A stretch of DNA of 56,255 nucleotides, from positions 1-56,255 of the forward strand of contig CADCIK010000013.1 in the NCBI GenBank assembly GCA_902801415.1, in the 5' to 3' direction. The notes under the pieces are model-generated. The model saw nothing but the letters and a program-made list of their open reading frames with translations, was not told the DNA's origin and made no database searches. Below, piece by piece: positions 25,596 through 34,362 of the stretch (positions are counted from its first letter, which is position 1; the number at the start of each line of letters is the position of its first letter). A program made the translations under genes and the position numbers. The stretch is from an uncultured Lachnospiraceae bacterium. GTDB lineage: Bacteria; Bacillota; Clostridia; Lachnospirales; Lachnospiraceae.

Positions 25596-26360
25596 TCACG
25601 CGGAGAGAACACGTCTTCCTGCGCGCCTTCTCACACGGCGGCCGCGAAATCTGACGCCCTGCTCCGGGATGAATACAAAGTTCAGTTTGTAGACAAGGAT
25701 ATAGGAGCAAAGGGCAAGTCCCGTCGCGATGACCACATCAGAGAATGAGTGCTGTTTGAGGAACATGGTGGCCAGAATGATCGAGAGCCCTACAGCCGCC
25801 ATGGCTGTCTTGCTGAGCCATGAGCGGAACAGCTTTGCATCTGTCCTCACAGCCGCGATCATCACGGCAATGGAATTATACACATGGATACTCGGCGTGA
25901 CGTTGGTAGGTGTATCAGCCGCGTACAGGATCCCGCAGATACGGGTCAAAACATTGTCTCTGGGCATCGTCTGAGGCCGCAGGAACAGAATGTTGGGAAA
26001 TACAGCCGAGACGACCAAAAACACAGTCATTCCGATCGCCAGATACGTACAGATCTCGTGATAACTCTTCTCGTCCGTAAAAAGCATATAGAGCGTAAAT
26101 CCGCTCACATACAGAAACCACAGCAGGTAGGGAATGACGAACCATTCACAGAACGGGATCATGTCATCCACCACTGTATGGATCACTGTATAATGCAGCC
26201 TGTTCCAGTTCTCAATGACAAGGAAGCCGGCGCAGTAGAAGAGCATGTAGAGCACCATGGGGACCGCGAGTCTGAGCTTACGCTGGATCTGCGGCGAAAG
26301 GCGCCTTGTTACGAGAGATCCATGCGGCTTTCCGGCATATGAATACCGATTGTTTGTCAT
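25596..26360 (-). CDS. PAP2-superfamily-like membrane phosphatase
   Basis: The 254-aa protein has about six hydrophobic segments. PAP2-type catalytic motifs lie late in the chain: TPSIHVYNSIAV corresponds to the SxxH motif, and TMFLKQHSFSDVV to the last motif, with the catalytic His and Asp. The RPQTMPRDN segment before them may supply phosphate-binding Arg. The enzymes remove phosphate from phosphatidic acid, undecaprenyl diphosphate or similar lipids. The C-terminus is strikingly arginine-rich (RFRGRRVRRRAGRR). AGGAG precedes the ATG at 26360. It is a single gene facing the LCP gene. Confidence 0.8.
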   Translation of the reverse strand: MTNNRYSYAGKPHGSLVTRRLSPQIQRKLRLAVPMVLYMLFYCAGFLVIENWNRLHYTVIHTVVDDMIPFCEWFVIPYLLWFLYVSGFTLYMLFTDEKSYHEICTYLAIGMTVFLVVSAVFPNILFLRPQTMPRDNVLTRICGILYAADTPTNVTPSIHVYNSIAVMIAAVRTDAKLFRSWLSKTAMAAVGLSIILATMFLKQHSFSDVVIATGLALCSYILVYKLNFVFIPEQGVRFRGRRVRRRAGRRVLSA

Positions 26361-26543
26361 AGAATCTCCTGATTTCGATAATATACTTCTGCGTTTGTTT
26401 TCTTGATCAATTGTGTCAAAGATGGCTTACCATCCTGCGAATTCTACATCGAAAAAGCGCGGAATGCAAGTATTGTACATAAAAAGAAGCAGAATGAACA
26501 ACGAAGTCGGCAGCCCGGGCTTCGGTTTTAGTGGAAGATTCTC

Positions 26544-26572
26544 TTGCAGAGCCTTTTAGTCCTTGCTATACT
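26544..26572 (+). promoter_or_regulatory. Sigma-A promoter for glyA
   Basis: TTGCAG (26544-26549), a 17-bp spacer and TATACT (26567-26572), with TGC as an extended -10. The leader is about 60 nt. I saw no riboswitch in it. Confidence 0.78.
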
Positions 26573-26636
26573 TACCATTGGCGACTTCTAAAAAAGACGA
26601 ATGTCCGCCCCACAAAAGCAATACAGGAGGAACTAC

Positions 26637-27875
26637 ATGTATTCGATCGAAGAAGTTAGAATGACCGACCCGGAAATCGCGGCTGCCATTGAAAAAGAGG
26701 TGCAGAGACAGAATGATCACATCGAACTGATCGCGTCTGAGAACTGGACCAGCAAAGCTGTCATGGCGGCTATGGGAAGCCCCCTGACCAACAAGTATGC
26801 GGAAGGATACTCCGGAAAACGCTATTACGGCGGATGCGCGGTCATCGATGAGATAGAGACACTGGCGATTGAAAGAGCGAAAGAGCTGTTTGGATGCGAC
26901 TACGCAAACGTGCAGCCCCACTCCGGCGCTCAGGCCAACCTGGCTGTAGAGTTCGCGATCTTAAAGCCCGGCGACACCCTGATGGGCATGAACCTCAATC
27001 AGGGCGGACATCTGACACACGGAAGCGCAGCCAATATCTCCGGTTCCTACTTTAACATTGTTCCTTACGGCGTCGATGAGAACGGCTTCATCGATTACGA
27101 CGAACTCAAGAAGATCGCGATCGAGCATAAGCCCAAGCTGATCATCGCAGGCGCGTCTGCGTATGGAAGAACAATTGATTTTGCCAAATTCAGAGAAGCG
27201 GCTGATGCCTGCGGCGCAGTCCTGATGGCTGATATCGCGCATATCGCGGGACTTGTGGCAGCAGGCCTTCATCCCAGTCCCTTCCCCTACGCGGATGTTG
27301 TCACTACAACGACTCACAAGACCCTCAGGGGTCCCAGAGGCGGCATGATCCTCGCCAATGCGGAAGCGGCTAAGAAGTATAACTTCAACAAGGCTGTATT
27401 CCCCGGCATCCAGGGCGGCCCTCTTGAGCATGTGATCGCCGCTAAGGCTGTCTGCTTCAAGGAAGCGCTGGATCCCTCCTTTAAAGTGTATGCGCAGAAC
27501 GTCATTGACAACGCGAAAGCGCTCTGCGACGGCCTGCAGGCAAGAGATATCGATATCGTGTCCGGCGGCACTGACAACCACCTGATGCTGGTTGATCTGA
27601 CCCGCTATGACCTCACCGGCAAGGAAGTCGAGAAATGGCTGGACGAGGCGTGCATCACTGCCAACAAGAATACGATTCCCAATGAGAAGAGATCGCCTTT
27701 CGTGACCAGCGGAATCCGTCTGGGATCACCGGCTGCTACAACGCGCGGCCTGAATACGGAAGATTTTGACCGTGTGGCAGAGGCTATCTCCATCGTCATC
27801 AAGAAGAGAGAGGCCGGGATCGAAGAGGCCAGGGCCATCATCAAGACCATCACAGATAAGTACCCGCTCAACTGA
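26637..27875 (+). CDS. glyA: Serine hydroxymethyltransferase
   Basis: This 412-aa PLP enzyme converts serine and tetrahydrofolate to glycine and 5,10-methylene-THF. It shows [47 protein letters not shown] and the PLP-lysine motif [14 protein letters not shown] (Lys228). The length fits. The start at ATG 26637 has ACAGGAGG just upstream; an earlier in-frame ATG at 26601 does not. It is a monocistronic gene with its own promoter and terminator. Confidence 0.97.
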   Translation: MYSIEEVRMTDPEIAAAIEKEVQRQNDHIELIASENWTSKAVMAAMGSPLTNKYAEGYSGKRYYGGCAVIDEIETLAIERAKELFGCDYANVQPHSGAQANLAVEFAILKPGDTLMGMNLNQGGHLTHGSAANISGSYFNIVPYGVDENGFIDYDELKKIAIEHKPKLIIAGASAYGRTIDFAKFREAADACGAVLMADIAHIAGLVAAGLHPSPFPYADVVTTTTHKTLRGPRGGMILANAEAAKKYNFNKAVFPGIQGGPLEHVIAAKAVCFKEALDPSFKVYAQNVIDNAKALCDGLQARDIDIVSGGTDNHLMLVDLTRYDLTGKEVEKWLDEACITANKNTIPNEKRSPFVTSGIRLGSPAATTRGLNTEDFDRVAEAISIVIKKREAGIEEARAIIKTITDKYPLN

Positions 27876-27892
27876 ACAGCATTGTGAGACAC

Positions 27893-27923
27893 AAGGGGCT
27901 GCCGCAACCGCGGCAGCCCCTTT
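27893..27923 (+). terminator. Intrinsic terminator after glyA
   Basis: AAGGGGCTGCCGC pairs with GCGGCAGCCCCTT; the U-tract is short (TTTCT). Confidence 0.85.
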
Positions 27924-27989
27924 CTACTGCCTCAAAATTTCACAATTAGTCAGAAAATTCAGATAATTTAAAAAGAAAAGCTCAAGTTG

Positions 27990-28018
27990 TTGACAAATTA
28001 TACCTGATTATGTACAAT
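27990..28018 (+). promoter_or_regulatory. Near-consensus sigma-A promoter for a non-coding transcript
   Basis: Perfect TTGACA (27990-27995), a 17-bp spacer and TACAAT (28013-28018). It is among the closest to consensus in the window. No protein gene follows on this strand before the convergent gene. Confidence 0.85.
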
Positions 28019-28024
28019 AAACTC

Positions 28025-28650
28025 ACAAAGAAAAAGAACTCCTTACCGAGGGGGAAGAAAGGAAGGACGAACAGCTCCACTGGTAATCCACTGGAGAACC
28101 TATATTTGGTAACTCGGTAAACTCACAAATATCCGAATTCAAGTACACGAAGATAGCGGTGCATTTTCATCAGAGCAGATATTTCTTTAATCTTAAGAAA
28201 TTCATTTGATAGCCCACAGTAATGGATCCGATGTCAACCGGAATCATGAAAATGGAAGCGAATCAATCATTCTTAGAAGATGAAAACCCAAACTTTAAAC
28301 CTGATCGGAAACCGGAAAGGTACAGGATGAGAAATATATAGATCATATCTTATATTTCAGATCATCGCACCGATCAAATAGTAGATCAGAAGAGAGATTC
28401 AGGGTAAGTTCTAATAAGAATCATTTTTCAAAGGAATGTAAGAAGATATAAAGAAAGCATCCAAATGAGGGTCGACACTCCGTGATGCAGGACATCAGCC
28501 ATGAACATCGCAGTACAATCAGTACAAAAAGAAAAAGGGTGGAACGAAGAAAGGATCATAAAGAAAGTGCAAAGGAGGAATAAGCCATTGGACAAAGCAC
28601 ATTAAGAAAGGGTACCGGTCGTAAAGAAGATCAGTACCCTTTCTTATTGC
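28025..28650 (+). ncRNA. Candidate large structured non-coding RNA (about 625 nt)
   Basis: This AT-rich, purine-rich stretch lies between a near-consensus promoter and a 13-bp terminator and has no open frame I can support. Helices visible by eye: TTACCGAG (28043-28050) with CTCGGTAA (28113-28120), enclosing a hairpin at 28075-28096; ATTTCTT/AAGAAAT (28181-28201); TGATCGG (28302-28308) with CCGATCA (28370-28376), enclosing a 12-bp hairpin with one bulge (28331-28358); and GCATC/GATGC (28457-28488), whose 8-nt loop holds the self-complementary GTCGAC. CTCCTT near the 5' end (28039-28044) can pair with AAGGAG near the 3' end (28572-28577). Size and layout recall ornate large RNAs such as ROOL, GOLLD or OLE, but I do not recognise its sequence as any of them. 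It is not tmRNA, RNase P or 6S by motif. The start is predicted about 7 nt after the -10. Confidence 0.65.
28603..28646 (+). terminator. Intrinsic terminator of the candidate ncRNA
   Basis: A perfect 13-bp stem: TAAGAAAGGGTAC (28603-28615) with GTACCCTTTCTTA (28634-28646). The distal arm is U-rich and continues TTGC; the U-tract after it is weak. Confidence 0.75.
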
Positions 28651-28724
28651 TGTGCCGCGGACTTTTGCCGCGTCAATGCTTTGCCGGAGCCTGCCGGAGA
28701 AAAACCCCAAAAATCAGAAGAGAG

Positions 28725-28763
28725 AAAACCCCAAAGGACTCACGCCGGGTCCCTTGGGGTTTT
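28725..28763. terminator. Terminator for the dehydratase-like gene (bidirectional)
   Basis: AAAACCCCAAAGGAC (28725-28739) pairs with GTCCCTTGGGGTTTT (28749-28763) apart from one A-C mismatch. It lies just after the minus-strand stop codon and carries U-tracts in both directions. Confidence 0.88.
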
Positions 28764-28772
28764 AACAGTTTA

Positions 28773-31700
28773 TTATCTGAACAGAGATAGACCTTTACTT
28801 CTGGAAGAACGCTTTCTTCCTGCAAAGAGCTTTCTGTTTCCGGACGTCCTGCCGGTTTTGCCGTCAGATCCGGAGGCCTTCGCCGCTTCTTCCTTGCGCG
28901 CCGCGTTTTTGCCGGCTGTGGCCAGCATCAGCTTGATGCGGTTGAGCTGGTTGACTTCGCTGGCGCCGGGATCGTAGTCGATCGCAGCGATGTTGGCCAT
29001 GGGGTAGAGGCTTCGGATGTGTTTGATGACACCCTTGCCTACGACATGGTTGGGAAGGCAGCCGAAAGGCTGGATACATACGATATTCTCCACGCCGCTG
29101 TGGATCAGCTCGATCATCTCTCCGGTCAAAAACCAGCCTTCGCCGGTCTCGTTGCCGATACTGACGATCGGCTCCGCGTATTTGACCAGCTGGTAGATAC
29201 TTGCAGGCGGATCGAAATGGCGGCTCTTTTTGTACGCTCTGTTGATGGGCCCCAGGAAGGCCTCAATGGTCCTGATCCCCGCGTTGCACAACAATGCGGT
29301 CCTCTTGCTGGTACCGAGATTTTCCGCCTTGTACACCTGGTTGTAGAAGCAGTACAGCATAAAGCCCATCAGATCCGGCACATTGGCTTCTGCGCCCTCC
29401 TGCTCCAGAAGATCTACAAGGTAGTTGTTGGCGGCAGGCGCGTATTTGACCAGGATCTCGCCGACGATACCGACGCGGGGCTTTCTCTCCTCGCGGATCG
29501 GGATCGCGTCGAAGTCGCGGATCATTTCGAAGGCCATCCTGTGCACCTTGGGAAGATTGATGCCGGAGGTCGTCGTCAGGAAATGAGAGCACTTGCGCAG
29601 CCATTTCTGGTGGCAGGCCTCTACACTTCCCTCACGGAGCTCGTAAGGGCGCATACGATAGACGCAGCGCATCATGACGTCGCCGAATACGATAGCGCAT
29701 GCGGCGCGGCTGAGCATCTTGAGGTCCAGCTTAAAGCCGGGGTTCTCCTCGAGACCTGACATATTGGCGCTGATGACCGGGATCTGCTCCATGCCGGCCT
29801 TTCTGAGCGCGCGGCGGATAAAGCCCACGTAGTTGGAGGCGCGGCAGCCGCCGCCGGTCTGCGTCATGATGACAGCCGTCCTGTTCAGGTCGTATTTGCC
29901 GGAATCGAGCGCCTCCATGATCTGTCCCACTACAAAGAGGGACGGATAGCAGGCGTCGTTGTTGACGTATTTGAGGCCGAAATCGACAGCTCTGCGGTTG
30001 TCGTTGGGAAGGACCACCAGATTGTATCCGCAGGAGCGCATTGCAGGCTCGAGCAGGTCAAAGTGGATCGGCGACATCTGCGGGCACAGGATCGTGTAGT
30101 TCTTGCGCATGTCCTCTGTGAAGGGGACCTTTTTGATGGCCGTATCGCGGTATTTGCGCTTGGTCTTCTTCTTATCGCGGATGCGGATGGCAGCGATCAG
30201 GGAACGCACGCGGATGCGGGCGCTGCCCAGATTGTTGACTTCGTCGATCTTGAGGCAGGTGTAGATCTTATCAGAGCCTGACAGAATATCATCCACCTGG
30301 TCGGTCGTGACGGCGTCAATGCCGCAGCCGAAGGAGTTGAGCTGGATCAGGTCAAGATCATCCCTTGTGCGCACGTAACTGGCTGCCGCGTAAAGTCTGG
30401 AGTGGTACATCCACTGGTCCAGAACGACGATCGGACGCTCCGGATCCTGCAGGTGGGAGATGGAGTCCTCGGAGAGAACGGCAATTCCGTAGGAGTTGAT
30501 CATCTCCGGAATTCCGTGATTGATCTCGGGGTCCACATGATAGGGACGGCCTGCCAGGACGATTCCCTTCACGTTGTTCTCCTCCATGAAGCGGAGCACT
30601 TCTTCGCCCTTCTTCTGGATGTCGCGGCGGCAGTTCATGAGTTCTGTCCAGCCTTCGTAAGCGGCTTCCTCGACTTCCTTTTCGGGAATGTCGGAGAACT
30701 CCTTCTTGAGAGCCGCGCTCACTGTCCCCACATTGGTAAAAGCCATGAAGGGATTGCGGAAATCCACTTCTCCGCGCCCGATCTCCTCCACGTTGTTGCG
30801 GATGTTCTCCGGATAGGAGGTGACGATAGGGCAGTTATAGTGGTTGTCCGCGTTATCAAATTCCGCGCGCTCATAGAAAAGCGAGGGATAGAAGATAAAG
30901 TCCACGCCTTTCTGGATCAGCCACATGATATGGCCGTGCGCGATCTTGGCAGGGTAGCAGGCGGATTCGCTGGGGATCGACTCGATGCCCATCTCATACA
31001 CCTGGTGCGTGGAGAGCGGAGAGATCACGACGCGGTAGCCCAGCTTTCTGAAGAAGGTAGCCCAGAAGGGATAGTTCTCATAAATGTTGAGCACGCGCGG
31101 GATCCCGACGGTTCCCCGGAACGCCTCCTCTTTGGAAAGAGGCTTGTAAGCGAAGATCCTCCGCAGTTTGTACTTGTAGAGGTTGGGAATATTGTTCTTT
31201 TTGATCTCCTGGCCCAGGCCGCGCTCACAGCGGTTGCCAGAGATGTATTCGCGTCCGCCGCTGAAGTGGTTGACTGTCAGGCGGCAGTTGTTGTTGCACT
31301 TTCCGCAGTTGCGGATGGAAGTCTCAAATTTGAGATTCGCGATCTCGTCAAAAGAGAGCATGGTGGAAGGCGTCTCCCCGTCGTAACGCTCTCTCGCGAT
31401 CAGGGCGGCACCGAAGGCTCCCATGATGCCGGCGATATCGGGACGGATGACCTGTCCGTCGGAGATCATCTCAAGGCTCCTCAAAACAGCGTCATTATAG
31501 AATGTGCCGCCCTGCACGACGATATTGCGTCCCAGCTGGGAAGCGTCGGAGACCTTGATGACCTTGAACAGCGCGTTTTTGACAACGGAATAGGCAAGGC
31601 CCGCGGAGATGTCGGAGACTTCCGCGCCTTCCTTCTGCGCCTGCTTGACGCGGGAATTCATAAAGACGGTGCAGCGGGTGCCCAGGTCAATAGGATGCTT

Positions 31701-33125
31701 TGCAAAAAGCGCTGCTTTGGCAAAATCCTGCACGCTGAAGTCAAGGGACTTGGCAAACGTCTCGATGAAGGAGCCGCAGCCGGAGGAACAGGCCTCATTG
31801 AGGAGCACGTTGTCCACGGCGTGGTTCTTGATACGGATGCACTTCATGTCCTGGCCGCCGATGTCGAGAATGCAGTCCACGTCGGGATTGAAGAAGGCTG
31901 CCGCATAGTAGTGGGCGATCGTCTCGACTTCGCCTTCGTCCAGGAGGAAAGCCGCCTTGAGCAGGGCTTCACCGTAACCGGTGGAGCAGCTGCGCGCGAT
32001 GCGCGCGTCCTTGGGAAGGAGCTTCTTGATCTCTTTAATGGAACGGATGGAGGTCTTGATGGGACTTCCCTCGTTATTGCTGTAGAAAGAATACAGGAGG
32101 GAGCCGTCCTCGCCGACCAGGGCAAGCTTGGTCGTTGTGGATCCCGCGTCAATGCCCAGATAGCAGTTGCCGTGATAATCAGACAGATTTCCCTTTACCA
32201 CGCAGGCTTTGCTGTGACGCTCCGTAAACGCGTCGTATTCCTCCTGACTCTCGAAGAGAGGATCCATACGGCCGATCTCGAATTCCATGTGGATCTCGCC
32301 GGAGAGACGCTCCTTCATTTCAGAGAGAAGAAGGAAATTGTCCTCGCTTGCGTTCATGGCGCTTCCCATTGCCGCAAAGAGGTGGGAATTCTCCACTTCG
32401 ATGGTGTGCTCTTCATCGAGCTTGAGCGTGCGGATAAAAGCCTCCTTGAGTTCCGTGAGGAAATGCAGGGGACCGCCCAGGAACGCGACGTGGCCGCGTA
32501 TGGGTTTGCCGCAGGCAAGGCCGCTTATGGTCTGGTTGACGACGGCCTGGAAAATGGACGCCGCAAGATCTTCCTTGGTGGCGCCTTCGTTGATCAGGGG
32601 CTGGATGTCGGACTTGGCAAAAACGCCGCATCTGGCCGCGATCGTATAAAGGAATGTGTAATCCCTGGCATATTCGTTCAGTCCTGCAGCGTCTGTCTGC
32701 AGAAGGGAAGCCATCTGGTCGATAAAGGAACCTGTGCCGCCGGCGCAGATACCGTTCATTCGCTGTTCGACATTCCCGTTTTCAAAATAGATGATCTTGG
32801 CGTCCTCGCCGCCCAGCTCGATCGCAACGTCTGTCTTGGGCGCGATCTTCTCGAGTGCGGTTGAGACGGAGACGACTTCCTGGACGAAGGGAACCTTCAG
32901 ATAATTGGCCAGGGTCAGTCCGCCGGAACCGGTTATGACAGGATGAATGGTGTGGTCGCCAAGCTGCTCAATGGCTTCAGAGAGCAGTTCGTATAATGTG
33001 CCTCGAATATCGGCGTGGTGGCGCCTGTAATCCGCAAACAGAAGCTGAAGATCCGGATCAAGGATCGCGATCTTTACTGTTGTGGACCCGATATCAATTC
33101 CTAAAGTATAGTCCTTAGCAATCAC
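28773..33125 (-). CDS. Two-activase 2-hydroxyacyl-CoA dehydratase-like protein (BadF/BcrA ATPase domains, DUF2229, HgdB-like part)
   Basis: The 1450-aa protein begins with two ASKHA ATPase domains of the HgdC/BadF type: GIDIGSTTVK near residue 9 and GIDAGSTTTK near residue 320. The first has CAGGTGSF (Cys127) and AARCGVF (Cys166), the same spacing as the [4Fe-4S] cysteines of the 2-hydroxyglutaryl-CoA dehydratase activator. The second has ACSSGCGSFIE and GTRCTVF. A cysteine cluster (CGKCNNNC), a DUF2229 region and an HgdB/C-like C-terminal half follow, ending in a basic tail. The start is GTG 33125, with GTAGGAG at 33133-33139; a TTG at 33155 would overlap that site. Similar large proteins occur in many Clostridia; they presumably do ATP-driven electron transfer, but the substrate is not known. 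Its promoter is at 33185-33213. Confidence 0.88.
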   Translation of the reverse strand: MIAKDYTLGIDIGSTTVKIAILDPDLQLLFADYRRHHADIRGTLYELLSEAIEQLGDHTIHPVITGSGGLTLANYLKVPFVQEVVSVSTALEKIAPKTDVAIELGGEDAKIIYFENGNVEQRMNGICAGGTGSFIDQMASLLQTDAAGLNEYARDYTFLYTIAARCGVFAKSDIQPLINEGATKEDLAASIFQAVVNQTISGLACGKPIRGHVAFLGGPLHFLTELKEAFIRTLKLDEEHTIEVENSHLFAAMGSAMNASEDNFLLLSEMKERLSGEIHMEFEIGRMDPLFESQEEYDAFTERHSKACVVKGNLSDYHGNCYLGIDAGSTTTKLALVGEDGSLLYSFYSNNEGSPIKTSIRSIKEIKKLLPKDARIARSCSTGYGEALLKAAFLLDEGEVETIAHYYAAAFFNPDVDCILDIGGQDMKCIRIKNHAVDNVLLNEACSSGCGSFIETFAKSLDFSVQDFAKAALFAKHPIDLGTRCTVFMNSRVKQAQKEGAEVSDISAGLAYSVVKNALFKVIKVSDASQLGRNIVVQGGTFYNDAVLRSLEMISDGQVIRPDIAGIMGAFGAALIARERYDGETPSTMLSFDEIANLKFETSIRNCGKCNNNCRLTVNHFSGGREYISGNRCERGLGQEIKKNNIPNLYKYKLRRIFAYKPLSKEEAFRGTVGIPRVLNIYENYPFWATFFRKLGYRVVISPLSTHQVYEMGIESIPSESACYPAKIAHGHIMWLIQKGVDFIFYPSLFYERAEFDNADNHYNCPIVTSYPENIRNNVEEIGRGEVDFRNPFMAFTNVGTVSAALKKEFSDIPEKEVEEAAYEGWTELMNCRRDIQKKGEEVLRFMEENNVKGIVLAGRPYHVDPEINHGIPEMINSYGIAVLSEDSISHLQDPERPIVVLDQWMYHSRLYAAASYVRTRDDLDLIQLNSFGCGIDAVTTDQVDDILSGSDKIYTCLKIDEVNNLGSARIRVRSLIAAIRIRDKKKTKRKYRDTAIKKVPFTEDMRKNYTILCPQMSPIHFDLLEPAMRSCGYNLVVLPNDNRRAVDFGLKYVNNDACYPSLFVVGQIMEALDSGKYDLNRTAVIMTQTGGGCRASNYVGFIRRALRKAGMEQIPVISANMSGLEENPGFKLDLKMLSRAACAIVFGDVMMRCVYRMRPYELREGSVEACHQKWLRKCSHFLTTTSGINLPKVHRMAFEMIRDFDAIPIREERKPRVGIVGEILVKYAPAANNYLVDLLEQEGAEANVPDLMGFMLYCFYNQVYKAENLGTSKRTALLCNAGIRTIEAFLGPINRAYKKSRHFDPPASIYQLVKYAEPIVSIGNETGEGWFLTGEMIELIHSGVENIVCIQPFGCLPNHVVGKGVIKHIRSLYPMANIAAIDYDPGASEVNQLNRIKLMLATAGKNAARKEEAAKASGSDGKTGRTSGNRKLFAGRKRSSRSKGLSLFR

Positions 33126-33184
33126 TAAAAAATCTCCTACATTATTAAAAAGCAAAAAATTTCGACTTTATACATGTAAAAAAC

Positions 33185-33213
33185 AGTATAAGACAGCTAA
33201 ATCAAAAAAGCAA
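33185..33213 (-). promoter_or_regulatory. Promoter for the dehydratase-like gene
   Basis: On the minus strand, TTGCTT (33213-33208), a 17-bp spacer and TATACT (33190-33185). Confidence 0.7.
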
Positions 33214-33305
33214 TGGTATTTGATTGCGCAAAATTAAATATACGTGCCGGCAGGAGGAGAAACAGCTGCCGGCTGTAAGAATACGCGCGCTGACGATCTG
33301 TCTCG

Positions 33306-33334
33306 TTTACATTTGAAATGAGCGATGATAAAAT
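33306..33334 (+). promoter_or_regulatory. Promoter for the rhomboid-like gene
   Basis: TTTACA (33306-33311), a 17-bp spacer and TAAAAT (33329-33334). It overlaps an in-frame ATG at 33318, which rules that codon out as the start and favours ATG 33369. Confidence 0.7.
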
Positions 33335-33368
33335 GCACTCAAAAGTTCTTACGGCAGGTGGAAAGAAT

Positions 33369-34340
33369 ATGAGTGATTTTGAGAGAAAATTCGGTAAATA
33401 CGCTGTGCGGGACCTCTCGCTGAAGCTGATCATCTTATATCTGGCGGGTTATGCCCTTTATTTCTTTAACTCCCAGATCATTTTTTATTTGACGCTCAAC
33501 CCCTACGCGATCGTGCACGGGCAGATCTGGAGGATCTTCTCGTGGCTCCTGATCCCGCCGAGCACGAGCAATCTGTTCTTCATCGCGATCATGATGTTTT
33601 TTTATTACAGCATAGGAACGTCGCTGGAACGCGTGTGGGGAACCTGGCGCTACAACGTGTTTATTTTTACGGGCATCCTTCTGACAGTCGCGGCTTCGTT
33701 CGTCTGGATGGGCTTCTCCTACCTGACGGCAGGTACAACGATCTCAGCTGTCGGAGCATCGCAGTTTTTCAACTATTATTCGCTCGCGTTTTCCACATAC
33801 TATATCAACATGGGTATTTTCTTCGCCTATGCGCTGACCTTCCCGGACGCTGTGGTCCTGATGTTCTTCATCATCCCGATGAAGGTCAAGTGGCTGGGAC
33901 TTCTGGACGTCGCTTATCTGATCTATGAGTTCATCGGCGCGTCCGCAGCCACCCGGTTCGCGATCCTTGCGACATTTATCAACATCGGACTTCTGTATAT
34001 GCGCTTTAAGGGACCGGTGCGGAGAAGCAGTCTGCGCACCGGCTTTACCCGTATGTTTGAAGGAAAGGGCGGAAATCCGTTCGGAAACGGAAACGGCGCC
34101 TCCGGCGGCCGGCGCTCCGGCGCGGGAACAGCAAACAGGCGGACCCGGTCCGCGAACGGACGGATCGTGCACCGATGCGCGATCTGCGGAAGGACCCAGA
34201 TCGACAACCCGGAGCTGGAGTTCCGCTATTGTTCAAAGTGCGAGGGAGGCCTGGAATACTGCCAGGACCACCTGTTCACCCATGTGCACGTAAGAGAAGG
34301 CGAGACGCCGCATATGCAGGCGCCCGGCAGGCAGTCATGA
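33369..34340 (+). CDS. Rhomboid-like membrane protein with C-terminal zinc ribbon
   Basis: The 323-aa protein has about six hydrophobic segments in the first 215 residues, in a rhomboid/derlin-like order (WRIFSWLLIP early, SLERVWGTWRYN in the loop after the second). At the usual GxSG serine position it reads GASQ, and the last helix (YEFIGASAATRFAILATF) lacks the catalytic histidine. It is therefore probably an inactive pseudorhomboid. A Gly/Arg/Ser-rich linker leads to a Cys/His cluster (HRCAICGRT, YCSKCEGGLEYCQDH), likely a zinc ribbon. GGTGGAAAG precedes ATG 33369. The sigma-like gene follows 22 bp later. Confidence 0.75.
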   Translation: MSDFERKFGKYAVRDLSLKLIILYLAGYALYFFNSQIIFYLTLNPYAIVHGQIWRIFSWLLIPPSTSNLFFIAIMMFFYYSIGTSLERVWGTWRYNVFIFTGILLTVAASFVWMGFSYLTAGTTISAVGASQFFNYYSLAFSTYYINMGIFFAYALTFPDAVVLMFFIIPMKVKWLGLLDVAYLIYEFIGASAATRFAILATFINIGLLYMRFKGPVRRSSLRTGFTRMFEGKGGNPFGNGNGASGGRRSGAGTANRRTRSANGRIVHRCAICGRTQIDNPELEFRYCSKCEGGLEYCQDHLFTHVHVREGETPHMQAPGRQS

Positions 34341-34362
34341 CTTGAGGAGAGAACAGTTTATT

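Noticed and set aside
28530-28646. T-box riboswitch, because AGGGTGGAACG and GGGTACCGG resemble the T-box core AGGGTGGNACCGCG
   Set aside because: The core is incomplete, stem I motifs are not evident, and no gene on the plus strand follows the terminator; the next gene is convergent.
28025-28650. tmRNA, RNase P RNA or 6S RNA
   Set aside because: No tRNA-like ends or tag frame, no recognisable RNase P P4 core, and the length does not fit 6S RNA.
30402-32864. An 820-codon open frame on the plus strand opposite the dehydratase-like gene
   Set aside because: It lies entirely antisense to a gene with many family motifs, has no ribosome site, and its product resembles no family; it reflects GC-rich codon bias.
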